The notes under the pieces are model-generated. The model was not told the DNA's origin and searched no databases. It saw nothing but the letters and a program-made list of their open reading frames with translations. From the NCBI GenBank assembly GCA_903813345.2, contig CAIIXF020000003.1, positions 25,871,248 through 25,935,247 of the forward strand: DNA of 64,000 nt, written 5' to 3'. The stretch's first letter is position 1; every line of letters begins with the position of its first letter. This document shows positions 1 to 11,283 of the stretch, in pieces. The translations under genes were made by a program, and so were the position numbers. This stretch comes from Owenia fusiformis (Eukaryota > Annelida > Polychaeta > Sabellida > Oweniidae).

Positions 1-179
1 AGATACAGTATACATTAAATACGATATATTGCACCTAATGTGAGATGGATATTGCCTAATAAATACATTTTTTGCACTAAATGTGAATTGCATAATGCAT
101 ATGGCAGAAGACAGATATTACAATAAATACATATATTGCACTAAATGTGAGTAGCAGGTAGGTACAAGATTTGCTTTAC

Positions 180-270
180 CTGCAATGCCGAAAGGCAGAA
201 CGCATCCAGCAACCAGTATATCACCAGCAGCCAATGACACTAAGAACATGTTCTCTGGAACTCGTAACAC
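180..270 (-). CDS. GPCR copy C, exon 2 (TM2)
   Basis: A 91-bp internal exon encoding transmembrane helix 2 of a class A GPCR. On the minus strand it is preceded by an acceptor (TATATTTTAG) and followed by a GTAAAG donor. It reads [13 protein letters not shown], then AAGDILVAG and CVLPFGIAG; the Asp matches the conserved D2.50 of class A receptors. Length and phases (enters phase 0, leaves with one base of a Gly codon) are identical to the exons at 23645-23735 and 53091-53181. Copy C carries Gly where copy B has Ala just before the Asp. The partner exon 1 lies at 4232-4429; exons 3-5 would lie left of this window. Intact reading frame, so functional or recently duplicated. Confidence 0.85.
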
Positions 271-484
271 CTAAAATATAAGGTAATCTTACATCCTTTG
301 TAAATCAAGATTATTTCTTCTTGGTAGTAAAGCCCATACTTGCATCTAGTCCAGGGATGTCATTAGAATTCCTGGAAAGAAGGATCAGTGACATATAAAG
401 GAGGAGCAATAATGGAAGATGGCTGCGCAAAGTGCGTCGCACTAGGGGGTCTGGGGGAAATTTTAAAATTTAGATATATAAAAA

Positions 485-2645
485 CCTGTCCAATCCTGGT
501 GCCGAAAGGGAGCTCCGCTCCAGAATAGAATATGTATATTTCAATTCACCAACCATAAAGCCTACCTCCATTTGGAGAAATCTTTCAACTGAAACCAGAA
601 CAACGGCAACGCCAAAGCGTAGCGAATCCCATCGAACAGCCATGGCTTGCATATTTACAAACAAAGTATATAGCGAAAATGGCAGCCATTTTTCAAGATG
701 GCCACCTTCTACCATTAGACAGTGTCATTAGACAGTGTGCCATGCTTATAGTATTCACATACCAAATATGAACAAAATCACTCCACTACTTTTCGAGTTA
801 TAGCGAAATATGTTTAAATGGTGGCCATTTTTCAAAATTGCCGCCTTCTACCAAAAGTGTCATTAGACAGTGCGCCATGCTTATAGTATTCACAAACTAA
901 ATATGAACAAAATCGCTCCACTACTTTTCGAGTTATAGTAAAATACGTTAAAATGGCGGCCATTTTTCAAAATGGCCACCTTCCACCAATAGTGTCATTA
1001 GACAGTGTGCCGTGCTTATAGTATTCACATACCAAATTTGAACAAAATCGCTCTACTACTTTTCGAGTTATAGTAAAATACGTCAAAATGGCGGCCATTT
1101 TTCAAAACGGCCGCTTTCTACAAAAGTGTTATTGGACAGCGTCCCATGCTTATAGTATTCACATACCAAATATAAGCAAAATCGCTCCACTAATTTTCGA
1201 GTTACAGCAAAAATCGTAAAATAACGAGTAAAGGCCGCCATTTTCAAGATGGCTGCCATGTGCTTCTTTAATATCTACATTTCTAGCTTTATTAATGTCC
1301 TATATAATTCTTTTACATTTAAAACATATTGCTATTACAGTTTTACATACTTCACCTAAATTACTGTAAAATCGGCACTAAAATGGACGCCATTTTTAAC
1401 TGAGCGGACATTTTGAAAATCGTCTTTCGAGCAGAACCTCTACCCCCATAGGGTATATTTGTACAAAATATGAACAAAATCGGGCCAACGGTATTGGAGT
1501 TATTGCCCGGACGGATGGATGGACGAAGGCGTTCCCTATATCCTTCCGAACTTCGTTCGATGGGATAATGAAAACATCGCCAACCCTACCGATCTTTAAG
1601 AAAAACTATAATAAGAAATATACATTTCATAAAAAGAACATTTTAACAAAAAATCTTAATTTTATATCAAAGAAGACGAACGTTGGTAGACATAGTTTAT
1701 TTATTTTAATACAAGAATAAAATACAATACATTATTACATTTGGCTCTGGGGTACGGGTCGCCGCTGATGAAGAGAATAAATTGGAACCGCGCGGTTCCA
1801 AGGAATGCATATTCGAAACTGCGTGGTATAAATTGAAAACCAATGCGTTCCAATCTATACGGCACATTTATATTTGGGTGAAAATCCCCAATCATATTAG
1901 CCTGAAATTAAGCCTGTATCTCCACGTGGCAACTGAAGAATAAGTGAGGGGTAGGTTGACCAGCATCGACCAGCCAGTGACCCAGTAATTAATCACTGTA
2001 ATTAATTAAAGATGGGACTCGCTTCTCGATATAAACCAGCATTAATGTCTACCATTAAAACAAAATTAAAAAGGTCTTTTGAAACTAAGCTTAATAAAAT
2101 AAGAAGCGACCTTGCCCTGAAAAGCGACTTTTAGGCATAATTTTAACAACATCATAGATCCTTCTTGCCCCTGTGGACACCGAGATCAAGATAAGATTCA
2201 TCTTTTACTCGACTGCCCTCTAACCGCCATACATAGAAATGATTACATACAGAACATCCTGAAGTTAGATAATCTTAATATAATGTGCTATTTTGGAAAA
2301 AACAGAAAGCAAAAATAGAATTTACTTTATGGAGATGAAAATTTAAATAGTGAACTGAATACAAAATGAGAGCCCATGCTTTAACCATCTTCAATTATAT
2401 CGATAATATCTTAGAATGACCATCCTCCTCATTTCACATCATCTCTCATTAACATTCATATACATCATCACAGGCAAGACCTGGTGGACGACCGTCTGTC
2501 CGTTGCAATCCTACACACTCCCCGTGATTTATTTTCTGTTTTTCTCTTTCAAGAAGGGGGCTAATAATGCTATATAGCCTCGGCCCCTCTCAATCTATGT
2601 AAATAATTATGTTGAATAATATGGAAATAAATAACAATAACCTAT
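485..2645 (+). mobile_element. LINE 3'-end relic (copy 1), interrupted
   Basis: Degenerate 3' end of a non-LTR retrotransposon. The part at 2045-2645 can be read as the C-terminal tail of a LINE ORF2, with the zinc-knuckle-like pattern CPCGHRDQDKIHLLLDCPL, followed by a 3' untranslated region ending GGAAATAAATAACAATAACC. The part at about 1565-1675 encodes SPTLPIFKKNYNKKY, typical of the region before that knuckle in Jockey/CR1-type elements. The same sequence recurs in reverse at 4945-6740. Against that copy, this one is broken by tandem satellite (about 600-1565) and by a 370-bp unrelated piece (about 1675-2045). No intact ORF remains. Confidence 0.7.
723..1260. repeat. 135-bp tandem satellite, four units, GPCR copy C locus
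   Basis: Four imperfect units start at about 723, 859, 993 and 1128 (spacing 134-136 bp). Each holds GTCATTAGACAGTGTGCCATG, AAATATGAACAAAATCGCTC, TTTTCGAGTTATAG and AAAATGGCGGCCATTTTTC. Degenerate copies continue to about 1560, ending in ATTGCCCGGACGGATGGATGG. The same elements (gagttat, GGCGGCCATTTT, a gagcagagctcc-like box) occur in satellites in copies A and B (50780-51345 and 22010-22800), so this is one family lying in all three GPCR loci. Confidence 0.8.
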
Positions 2646-4231
2646 AAAAAAATTAAGATAAACCATTTATTTCATTAGCAAGCTACTTTTTTTAGATCAT
2701 CAAAACTTCCCTTTGTACAATTACAATATTGAGAGACCTAAAGAAGTTGTGTTTATGTCGTTTTGTTCCAATGAGGTTCGGATAGATGTTTCATTTCATT
2801 CCGAACATATGATACCAATAACAAAAGGAGTGTCTGACGTGTTTTCTAAAACGATATAGAAAGAAGTATTTATTTCAAATTGTAATGTTACCATCCATAT
2901 GTTCATTAAATTGACGATGTGTAAAATTTTCAGAATGTTTTGATGACTGGTTTAAGAGAAATGCGTGTCCAAAAAGTTCACCATATCGATATACTACTCC
3001 TTTAATTTAATAGTTTTGTTTCATTTCGTACAATATAACTATAAATAAGCAAGGCTAGTTTAATACCCGGGGCTTAGTACAGTATGGGTACTAAATGAAA
3101 TTAAATGACTTCCAGAGCTTACTTATTGCCTTATCACGACATTTGATTTAGGAACGAGGCATTTTCTTTGCATTACGCCCGTGGTTGTGGTTCAATATGA
3201 AATAAAGCAAAAATGAAAAACAAAAATGTATTTAACTTTCGACTGGATTTCAACCGAGATCTGACGGATACAAGTCCCAAGTTCTATCCATTATACAATA
3301 GAGTCACATCTTCGAATTCCAAGTGGTTATAACACCGAAGTTGGAGCAACTAATACCTTGAAAATCAAGATGATAGAGTCATGGACATTAGGAACAGTCA
3401 CATAAATATACCTCCACGTCCACTGACATGGTTTGAGACGTGTAACTTAACAGAAAATTTTCTTTAACGCGAACTTGAGCGTGAACTTATGCGTTCAGGT
3501 TTACGATTTGCATTTCAACATGTAATTTAACCTCTCTAATATGTGGTACCAATGCACACAGCTTTGGTTCAAAGTTCTAATATTTAAACAGGTCAAAAAT
3601 ATTGGATCACTTATTATGAGGTTAAAAGAGACTGGATTGAATTTACCCTTAATATAGACTTAGAGTCGAGCTTTTTTAAAAGAAGTCAGTTTTGCACATA
3701 ATTATTCTAATGTTGTCAGTATTGAGAAACACGAAAACACTTTTTTCCTTCAATGCCATCCGTTCATTAACTAATGACGTCACTACTATTATAAAGAGAT
3801 CTTCATACGGCAGAATATTATGTCATCACCACAAGTGTGGTCTAATTTTTGATGATGGTAAGAAATGGCAGATGGTGAAATTTTATTGTCTTGTATTAAG
3901 ATTGTAATATTTTGGTAAGTATACGCTTTTCAATGACAAAACGGATTTTGAACACTCACTGGTATTCTAATTTTAAATTCAAATATGCCAAGTTGTCTTA
4001 GCCCTTAGCTTAGAGTATTTTAGTGTATTTTATTTAATGTTCATGGCCAACTGAAAGAGCCTTTTGGCCATTACTGGGCCTTTTAAGGCCTTATTTTTTA
4101 ATTTCAGACCAAAATTTGAAGAAAATATGGGCCCACTTTTAGGTTTTAGGGACCCAACATTTTTTTCAACAACAGTTCATAAAGAACTAGACAATGTCAT
4201 TTTCTATAAAGGAGTGATTGTATTTACTTAC
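2646..4231. other. Intronic DNA, no gene seen
   Basis: Lies in intron 1 of GPCR copy C (minus strand). I find no coding exon or RNA gene. Around 4060-4150 there is a decayed stretch with GGCCTTTTAAGGCCTTA and AAAATTTGAAGAAAATATGG that resembles the interior of the hAT-like MITE at 33770-34056. At 4170-4210, GTTCATAAAGAACTAGACAATG is shared with 29270 and 27905, marking duplicated sequence just downstream of exon 1. Confidence 0.5.
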
Positions 4232-4429
4232 ATTTTCCCGAAAAACTGAGATGATTGTAAGAAGGTTTCCAAAAACTCCCAATACGGAAAATGTTGCGGC
4301 AAAGAATATGTAAACTGCAAACTTTCCCGGGGAATGTTCTAAATAAGGAGGGTATGTCCATTGGTAGCTCTGATCTGATCCATTCGTTGTGTTAATTCCA
4401 TCTTCAGAATTCACCAGGTAGAACTCCAT
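4232..4429 (-). CDS. GPCR copy C, exon 1 (N-terminus and TM1)
   Basis: First coding exon of a class A GPCR. ATG at the right end, 66 codons, then donor GTAAGT directly after ...SVFREN. The short extracellular N-terminus begins MEFYLVNSEDG and has two N-glycosylation sequons (NTT and NGS). TM1 follows (KFAVYIFFAATFSVLGVFGN) with the conserved GN of helix 1 (N1.50). It is collinear with 29479-29676, differing by a handful of residues and sharing exon length and splice phase 0. Joined to exon 2 it gives [15 protein letters not shown], the usual TM1-TM2 loop. The start is chosen because it is conserved in both copies; 5' UTR exons were not identified. Confidence 0.88.
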
Positions 4430-4944
4430 ACTCCCTTCTTGTTAGTTTAATGTATTGTTGAGCATAATCATCATCCTTTAAAGCAACTTGGTCTGATAGA
4501 GGGGTAGCCGAGCGTAGTTGTTTATCGAATCGGCAATACGTGTAATGGAATGTGGTCGCTTACCTTAGATGACCGAAAAACCCAGGCCGAATAATAGGGT
4601 GATTGCAAAAATTAAGTTATTTCGTCCTTGAAAGATTTCAACCAAAACAAAAGGTTACTTTGTTTTTTAAATATTTCACATCTGATCAAATATATTTCTC
4701 TTTTTTTCAAATGGGCACAGTGTCAGGCTTTTTCTTTTTTGATCGTGTCCAGTTTCCAGTCTCATCTGAACCAGAGACATTGTTAAAATGTGCCTGTCAG
4801 AATTGGTTTGAAAATAATGCCGATTATAATGATCAAATCGGCCAAGCACTGTCCTGTATTTCCGACCCCCTCTTAGTCTATTTAGAAAATATAACGGCGT
4901 TACGCAATTTATTGATGACGGGACCCTCATAGAATCCATATATA
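4430..4944. other. Upstream flank of GPCR copy C, no gene assigned
   Basis: Contains the immediate upstream region of copy C exon 1, with partial similarity to 29677-29770 (ggtctgagagag.ggtagccgag). Two overlapping open frames (plus 4603-4932, minus 4676-4939) have no recognisable motif and overlap on opposite strands; I do not call either. The right boundary is the A-rich 3' tail of the minus-strand LINE. Confidence 0.4.
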
Positions 4945-5045
4945 ATTTTTTTTAGGTTATTGTTATTTATTTCCATATTATTTAACATAATTATTTACAT
5001 AGATTGTGAGGGGCCGAGGCTATATAGCATTATTGGCCCTCCTCT

Positions 5046-5876
5046 CACAGGCTGGTATCGAAATATTTGTCCGCTGTGACGAAGCATGCTATTTTTCATA
5101 AAAACACTAAGAATACTTCACGATTTATTTTTTAACTCATATGTTTCGTTATACCATACAAAATTACTTACTCCATGCAATGGATATATCATTTGCGGGT
5201 AACTTTCACTTCTGTTTGAAGTCCAATTACGCTGGGAAGAAGAGCTATTGAAAATTGCGCCGGAGTATCATACTTCAAAATGTACCATTTCTTGTTTAAC
5301 TTTCTAATGGCACCATATAGTGACACGATAATATTTACATATGGTTTCAGCATAACTATGAAGGTATAAATGAGATGTTGATGTATTTGGTATTTTTAAT
5401 TCTTTTATAAAAAATAATGTTTAATTTTTTTTGTCCGCTGTGACGGAGCAGTTACAAATGTGAACTGTGAAAATGCTCCGTCACAGCGGACAAAAAATTA
5501 TTAATATTATTCCTTATCAAAAAATTAAAAAGACCAATTGCATTAATATCTCATTAATACATTCAGACTTATGCTGAAAATATATGTTAATATTATCGTG
5601 TCACTATATCATGCCATTAAAAATTTAAAAAATAAATGGTACACTTTAGAGTTTGATACTCTGGCGCCGTTTTCAATAGATTTTACTCCTAGCGTTATTG
5701 GACTTCAAACAGAAGTGAAGGTTACACGCAAATGATATATCCATTGCATGGAGTAAGTAATTATCTTTGATATAACGAAACATGAGTTAAAAAATAAATC
5801 GTGAAGCATTCTTGGTGTTTTTATGAAAAATAGCATGCTCCGTCACAGCGGACAAATCTTTCGATACCAGCCTGTG
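5046..5876. mobile_element. 831-bp foldback element, CAC ends, 5-bp TSD CCTCT
   Basis: Almost the whole length is an inverted repeat: left end CACAGGCTGGTATCGAAA, right end TTTCGATACCAGCCTGTG, arms near 400 bp. It is flanked by CCTCT on both sides (5041-5045 and 5877-5881). The LINE copy at 485-2645 lacks it at the same point (near 2555). Arms contain TTTGTCCGCTGTGACG boxes at both outer edges and again in the centre. No protein. The CAC terminus with a 5-bp TSD matches the known pattern of Transib/RAG-like transposons, but no family can be proven without a transposase-bearing relative; hAT-type 5-bp families are the alternative. Confidence 0.85.
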
Positions 5877-5980
5877 CCTCTAGAAAGAGAAAAAACATAA
5901 AATAAATCACGGGAGTGTGTAGGATTGCAACGGACAGACGGTCCACCAGGTCTTTCCCGTGATGATCCATATGAATGTTA

Positions 5981-6120
5981 TTCCCGGGTCACATTTGCCC
6001 CGATCCACCGGCCTGCGCCCGGCCGATTGAGTGTTTTGTTCAATATTGTATTCAATTTTGAACAAAATACTCGATCGCCCGGGCGCCGTCGTGAAAATCG
6101 GAGCAAATGTGACCAAGGCA
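5981..6120. mobile_element. 140-bp PIF/Harbinger-like MITE, TSD TTA
   Basis: Short palindromic element with ends TTCCCGGGTCACATTTGC and GCAAATGTGACCAAGGCA and a TTA duplication on each side (5978-5980 and 6121-6123). The LINE copy near 2455 reads straight through (gaatgTTAatgagag), giving an empty site. Three-base TWA duplications are characteristic of PIF/Harbinger. Related copies sit at 11088-11200 and 58824-58936. Small open frames crossing it are by-products of the palindrome. Confidence 0.8.
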
Positions 6121-6845
6121 TTAATGAGAGATGGTGTGAAATGAGGAGGATGGTCATTCTAAGATATTATCGATATATTTGAAAATAGTTGAAGGCACTA
6201 TTTAAATTTTCATCTCCATAAAGTATAAATTCTATTTTTTGCTTTCTGGTTTTTCCAAAATAGCACATAATATCAAGATTATCTAACTTCAGGATGTTCT
6301 GTATGTAATCATTTCTATGTATGGCGGTGAGAGGGCAGTCGAGTAAAAGATGAATCTTATCTTGATCTCGGTGGCCACATGGGGCAAGAAGGATCTATGA
6401 TATTGTTATCTAAAAAGTCACTTTTAAGGGCAAGGTCGCTTCATATTTTATTAAGTTTAGTTTCAGAGGAGCTTTTTGAATTGAGATTTTTTGTTAAAAT
6501 ATTCTTTTTATGAAATGTATATTTCTTATTATAGTTTTTCTCAAAGATGGGTAGGATTGGCGATGTTTTTATTTCAGTTGGAAGATTACTCCAATGAAAT
6601 GGAGATAGGCTTTATGGCTGGTGAATTTAAGTATTTCATAGACGCTCTCGTGGGCAAAACATATTCTAGATCTAGTCTGGAGCAGAGCTCCCTTTACACT
6701 GTATGTACAGTGATCGTCTACTATTAAAAGTGCGTGATCAGACTCGACAAGATGCGCACAATTCAAATATTTTGTAACGGTTATTTTTAAAAGATTTATT
6801 TGTGTTTATATTACAGGCTACTGGTGATTCAATTTGATTTTGTAG

Positions 6846-8099
6846 GCACAAGAACACCCATATGCTTCTAATCCGTCTATCCAGCGAAAAAACCCTAGAT
6901 GAAAGTATTAAAGATATGATGAACTGTTCTGCATCAACATCATCTACATCTATTGCACCACATCAGGATGTTTTGGAAGAAGAGATAAGTATTGAATTCG
7001 AGGAAAAAGATACAACACTTTTTAATGCAGCAATTATCATTCGTAAAGCTATACTGGCACAGAAACGAGATAGTACTACATACCCTTCACCACATGATGC
7101 TTCTCCTGAAAGATGTTATGAAACGCTTCCAATAGAACTCCTCAACATGGTAAAATGGGTAATGGCAACCCCAACAGGGTTTTTGAATGCTCATGATGTT
7201 GAAGTTACTGAAAGTGTTGTAGCTGTTGCAAGCGCACTGATGTATGCACATAAACCAACTCCATTTCACATTATCCTTGGGTCCAAGTTGCACCATGACT
7301 ATGGTTCCAGAGGGTTGATCGATAATTTACATAGCTATGGACTTGTTTCTAGTTATGACGAAATCAGAGAGTTTATTACTTCTGTAGGAGTACACGAGTT
7401 GGAAAAGATGAAACAAGGCACATACATACCAGCAAACATCATATAGAAGTTGATAAAGGTGGTGCCCTGATTCAAGAAGGGGATGACAATGTAGATATAA
7501 ACTGCCAAACTATTGATGGAAAGGGAACATACCATTCAATGGCCAGGGTCATTTTCCAAAGGCAGCCTGTACATGATAATAATGTAACACAAATATCAAA
7601 TGTAAATATAAAAAAATCAACTGGAAGGTCCAGGTCTCTGGAAGTCTCAGAGGTCGAGCAGCAGCTTACTAAGTGCTACTCATTCTTCAAGCCATCTAAA
7701 AAACCCGAACCGAATATGGAAATATATGGCAAGGATGTCATTAAAAATCTAATAAATATGGACAAAATCCATGAATCTGTGGTAAATAAGTACCACAGAG
7801 ATGTCTTATGGGTTCTTTTGAGACAAGTCAACACACAGGAATCTGTTCAAGTAGTGCCATTTTGGAAGGGCTTTAACAGTCAACTGTCAAATTCAAAACA
7901 TAGCCAAACAGCAGTTGGATACTTGGCTGCGATTGAAAACAAACCATCAGACATGGCAATTGTATATACAACCATGAAAAAGGCACGGGAACTTACAAAG
8001 GCAATGGGTCAATCTGTGACAATCCAAACGATGGATCAACAACTATATGCAGTAGCTCAGAAGGTAAAATGGCATCGACCCCTAGAGTTTCCCAAAGAA
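6846..8099 (+). pseudogene. Fragment of a multicopy invertebrate protein of unknown function, frameshifted and split by a TE
   Basis: Coding-quality sequence of about 415 codons in two frames. An acceptor (TTGATTTTGTAG) precedes the exon. The first frame runs to a stop at 7444-7446; the next frame continues at once with GGALIQEGDDNVDINCQTIDG, showing a single frameshift near 7440. The second part includes TFHSMAR-like TYHSMARVIFQ (about 7525-7560) and TIQTMDQQLYAVAQKVKWHRP near the end. I recognise this as a family of long uncharacterised proteins multicopy in corals, molluscs and other marine invertebrates; its function is unknown to me. The frame is cut after FPKE by the long-TIR element. 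Beyond the element and its TSD, 15709-15721 continues in frame as HIIRL before similarity ends. The matching downstream domain of this family is seen on the minus strand at 61890-62101. Confidence 0.7.
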
Positions 8100-9468
8100 A
8101 CAGGATCTTAAGAGGTTCTGGACAAATCATTTGATTCTGGACTTGTCATATTTTTTTTCAACGAAATCACATCTAAGGGTTGAATTTTTATTAGCTATTT
8201 AGAGAGTGAGTCCTGCCTAGTATTAATTTCAATAAAAAAGTTAAAATAGAACCATATTTGAGAGTCAATCTAATACTTACATTACATTGATAAATTAAGG
8301 CAAATCCTGAAATATTTTTAAAGAGCATTTTTTATGAAATATTATCCAGCAAGTATTTAGATGAAACGGTCTTATCTAAATACAAATCATAACATGATGA
8401 TATTTTTCATCAAACATTTTTCAATGAAATTCAATTGAAGGGTCAAGATAAAACGAGCTAATTTAGGTGAAAACCCTTACATGATGATGTGTTTTCATAA
8501 CTTCTTTCATAAAATTCCATCAAGGGGTGGAGATAAAATTATCGAATTTAAGTGATTTAAGGATCACGAGGATATGTTTTCTTTGATATTTTCTATGAAA
8601 TCCCATCCAATGGTCAAGGTAAAATTTTGATTTTGATTTGGTATTGGGTCACGTGTTCGAAAGATCCATATAAGGCCCATAGAACCATATAGGAACGTCA
8701 TTTTGAATGTCACGTGATAGATCCATATAAGGCTTTTAGAACCATGTATGGAAAGATGAGGGGAAGCCCCTGACACCTGTTTCACGATTTTATCATTTCG
8801 GTTTTTATGCACTTCATTATTGTACCGAAGTTTGCCGATTCGATTCGTCGTATTTCGGAATCCTGGTGACAATTTTATACTCCATTGGAGTATTTTTGAC
8901 CTACTTCTTATGACGGAAATTCCCGAACCTTGTTCGGATTAATCCGGATTTTCTGACCTACTTTATCTACCGAGATTTCACGAGTTAACATTCGTCTCAT
9001 TCCGGAATCCTGGTGACAATTTTATACTCCATTGGAGTATTTTTGATCTACTTTTTCTGGATTTTGCCCTACTTATTATATCTTGACAACAAGCAAATCA
9101 AAAAGTTCGACATGATCGGGTCTCGATCAACTAACCTAGACAATGGAAGCCAGGCACGCTAACCATGAGGCCAACGAGCTACCGATATAAAAGAACAAAA
9201 GTATTATATATTTATACCGAGCGTCAATTCAAAATGATCCTCACTTAAATACGACTCGTCAGTTGTATCCAGAATAGTAGAACGCCTATGGCGCTAGTGA
9301 ATAACCAAGTGCCAGGTGAGTGGTTCGTATCCCTCCGTGATATACTATTTTTTTTTTATTAAATACGACAGAAAGGAGCAAGGTGTAGGTTGAAAACAAG
9401 ACGTTAGTTTGTTTCAAAACAGTTTGGAAACATTAATCTCTGATAATTTAAGGTTTTCCACTCCTGAA
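8100..9468. repeat. Left terminal inverted repeat of long-TIR element 1
   Basis: Pairs with 14315-15703 and also matches both arms of the second element (54806-56142, 60451-61778). All four arms share, in order from the outer end, AGGATCTTAAGAGGTTCTGG, a stretch with repeated ATATAAGG/CACGTGAT-type words, tandem TTTTATACTCCATTGGAGTA boxes, and two tRNA-like stretches near the inner half. The arms are more alike than expected for old independent halves, suggesting young age or gene conversion. Confidence 0.85.
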
Positions 9469-9611
9469 GGGCCTCTAGATCTATGAAATTCAATAATCCA
9501 CTCAGTAAAAATACGATTTCTCTGCAACTTGATGCCCAATCAAGATCATTCAAATATATATGTGTTCCTGACACGTTTGGGCGTCCGGGAATAAAATTGC
9601 TTGTGAAAACT

Positions 9612-10110
9612 GGCTTTGTATAAAAAACCTCCTACCTCATACCCACCTACCCATGTCCGTGGGACATAATACAGTCTTTGAAGGGTTCAATTTTAAAGAT
9701 CTTAGTCTAATAAATCTAAATTTATGATGAATTATAGAAGCATTTGTAACGATCCTTGCTAGCAAGTTGCTACTATATCCCAGCTGGGTTCGATTCCCAC
9801 TCGGAGCATCGAATTTAGCACACTTTCTTTCAATTTCTTTTTCTGGCTTGTTGGACCTATGGTCGCGGTCGTTAGTTATTTATTCCCCCGGGGCGCCCTC
9901 GGGTCATTACACATTAAAATGCATCCACATGCTTTTATTTATTTCAGTCATCTGTCTAGTCATAAAACAAAGCTGGAATTGTAGAAATGTTAATACTTTG
10001 AGCTATTTTGAGATTTAATAATCATTAAAATTGAACCCTTCAATGACTGTATCATGTTCCACGTAGGTGGGTAGGTGGGTATGAGGTAGGAGTTTTTTTT
10101 ATACAAAGCC
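9612..10110. mobile_element. 499-bp Mutator-like MITE, 9-bp TSD GTGAAAACT
   Basis: Ends GGCTTTGTATAAAAAACC and its inverse TTTTATACAAAGCC, with subterminal CTCATACCCACCTACC boxes. GTGAAAACT is duplicated exactly at 9603-9611 and 10111-10119. The second long-TIR element lacks the insertion and reads through (near 60285), giving an empty site. A 9-bp TSD with such ends fits the MuDR/Mutator superfamily. Inside, 9775-9800 contains a perfect pol III B-box-like word GGTTCGATTCC, but no foldable tRNA. Confidence 0.85.
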
Positions 10111-11087
10111 GTGAAAACTATATACAAAAGTGTTCCAGAGACCCTTATCTACTTGGCTAAGGTTTTATTTGAAGATACATTGCCTTATTAAGCAGGTAGA
10201 GGGGCATACAGAACACGGAAGCAAATGCTATGTTGAAAATTTTCTATATTTCAATTTGAACCTGTGTTTACATGTCACGTAGGCCAGTGTTTTATATGGG
10301 GATTATATGTACTTTACTTGTTTACATGAACGTAAATCATTATATGAAATCTGCATTCTTCTGGGTTTAATCTGGGTTTGTATTGTCTTATTGGGGCTTT
10401 TCGACTTTAAAACAAACCCTACCTAAATGGGTTGTGTCTCGGGAACGTTTTTGTAAATAGTTATTATAAACAATTCTGAAAGAATATCACATATTTTTGT
10501 CTTCCCGATTTCAGTCATGAATTACGTCAATTTATCGTGCAAACATTGTGTAGACGTTGTCATAACCGGATGCCCGAACGTGTCAGGAACATATAGATAC
10601 TCGAATGATGTTGATTGAACATCAGGGTGCAGAGAAATCGTAATTTTACTGAGTGGCTTCACGAAAAAATAAGCAGCACTTTAGGCCACCTTAAATACAA
10701 CTCGTCAGTTGTATCCAGTTGGAATCCCAGCGTAATTTTTTTAATTATATGGCTGTGCTTTGATTTTACGCTGAACACATTTATAACTACGTCAACTTTA
10801 TATTAAAACATTTATTATCTTTTCAGTTGTATTAAAATGTAAAATATGATATATGTCAGCTTATTGCTTTCTGGAGAACAGTCAATGTTTAAATTTGGTA
10901 CAATGAATCAGACACTCATGTAAGTCGACATGGTTATAACATTGAACTCAATGCAGTAAATTAGTTATTTCTATGAATCACAACGGGATTGGGTTCATTT
11001 TATATGATTGCCAACTCTGGCGTTTTTTTGTGAATGCTTTTGACCGCTGTAAATGTGAAACTGATACAGTATTATTCAATTGTTTTA

Positions 11088-11200
11088 TGTCTTGGTCACA
11101 TTTGCTCCGATTTTCACTACGGCGCCCGGCCGAATGAGTATTGTGTTCAGAAATGTATTCAATTTTGAACAAAATACTCGCAGCAAATGTGATCCAGGCA
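11088..11200. mobile_element. 113-bp PIF/Harbinger-like MITE, TSD TTA
   Basis: Ends TGTCTTGGTCACATTTGC and GCAAATGTGATCCAGGCA; TTA at 11085-11087 and 11201-11203. Same family as 5981-6120. The second long-TIR element carries it at the equivalent point (58824-58936, reverse orientation), so it inserted before the two long elements separated. Confidence 0.8.
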
Positions 11201-11283
11201 TTACACAGCGGTATTTCGAACATACTATTGTTGCTTAACCACGACCTAGCCAATTTTAAAATCATACTCCTTATTTAAATCCA

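Larger units (their letters stand above)
4945..6740 (-). mobile_element. LINE 3'-end relic (copy 2) carrying nested elements
   Basis: Reverse-strand copy of the LINE 3' end seen at 485-2645, closely similar. It contains the same CPCGH...HLLLDCPL tail (about 6270-6400) and ends at its 3' side with AATAACAATAACCTA followed by an A-run. Upstream, to about 6740, it holds the segment reading WSNLPTEIKTSPILPIF. It is interrupted by a large foldback (5046-5876) and a small MITE (5981-6120), both absent from copy 1, which therefore serves as an empty-site reference. No intact reading frame. Confidence 0.7.

Noticed and set aside
4603-4939. Overlapping frames on both strands upstream of GPCR copy C
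   Set aside because: They overlap each other on opposite strands and contain no motif; no splice signals support either.
8564-8872. Open frame repeated in the long-TIR arms (also 15015-15236, 55317-55505, 61088-61276)
   Set aside because: It recurs only because the arms are repeated DNA; lengths and starts differ between copies and there is no known motif.
10978-11265. Frames with FKIEY...EQNT...AGRR at 5907-6182, 10978-11265 and 58759-59034
   Set aside because: They are produced by the palindromic PIF-like MITE lying in each place, on both strands.
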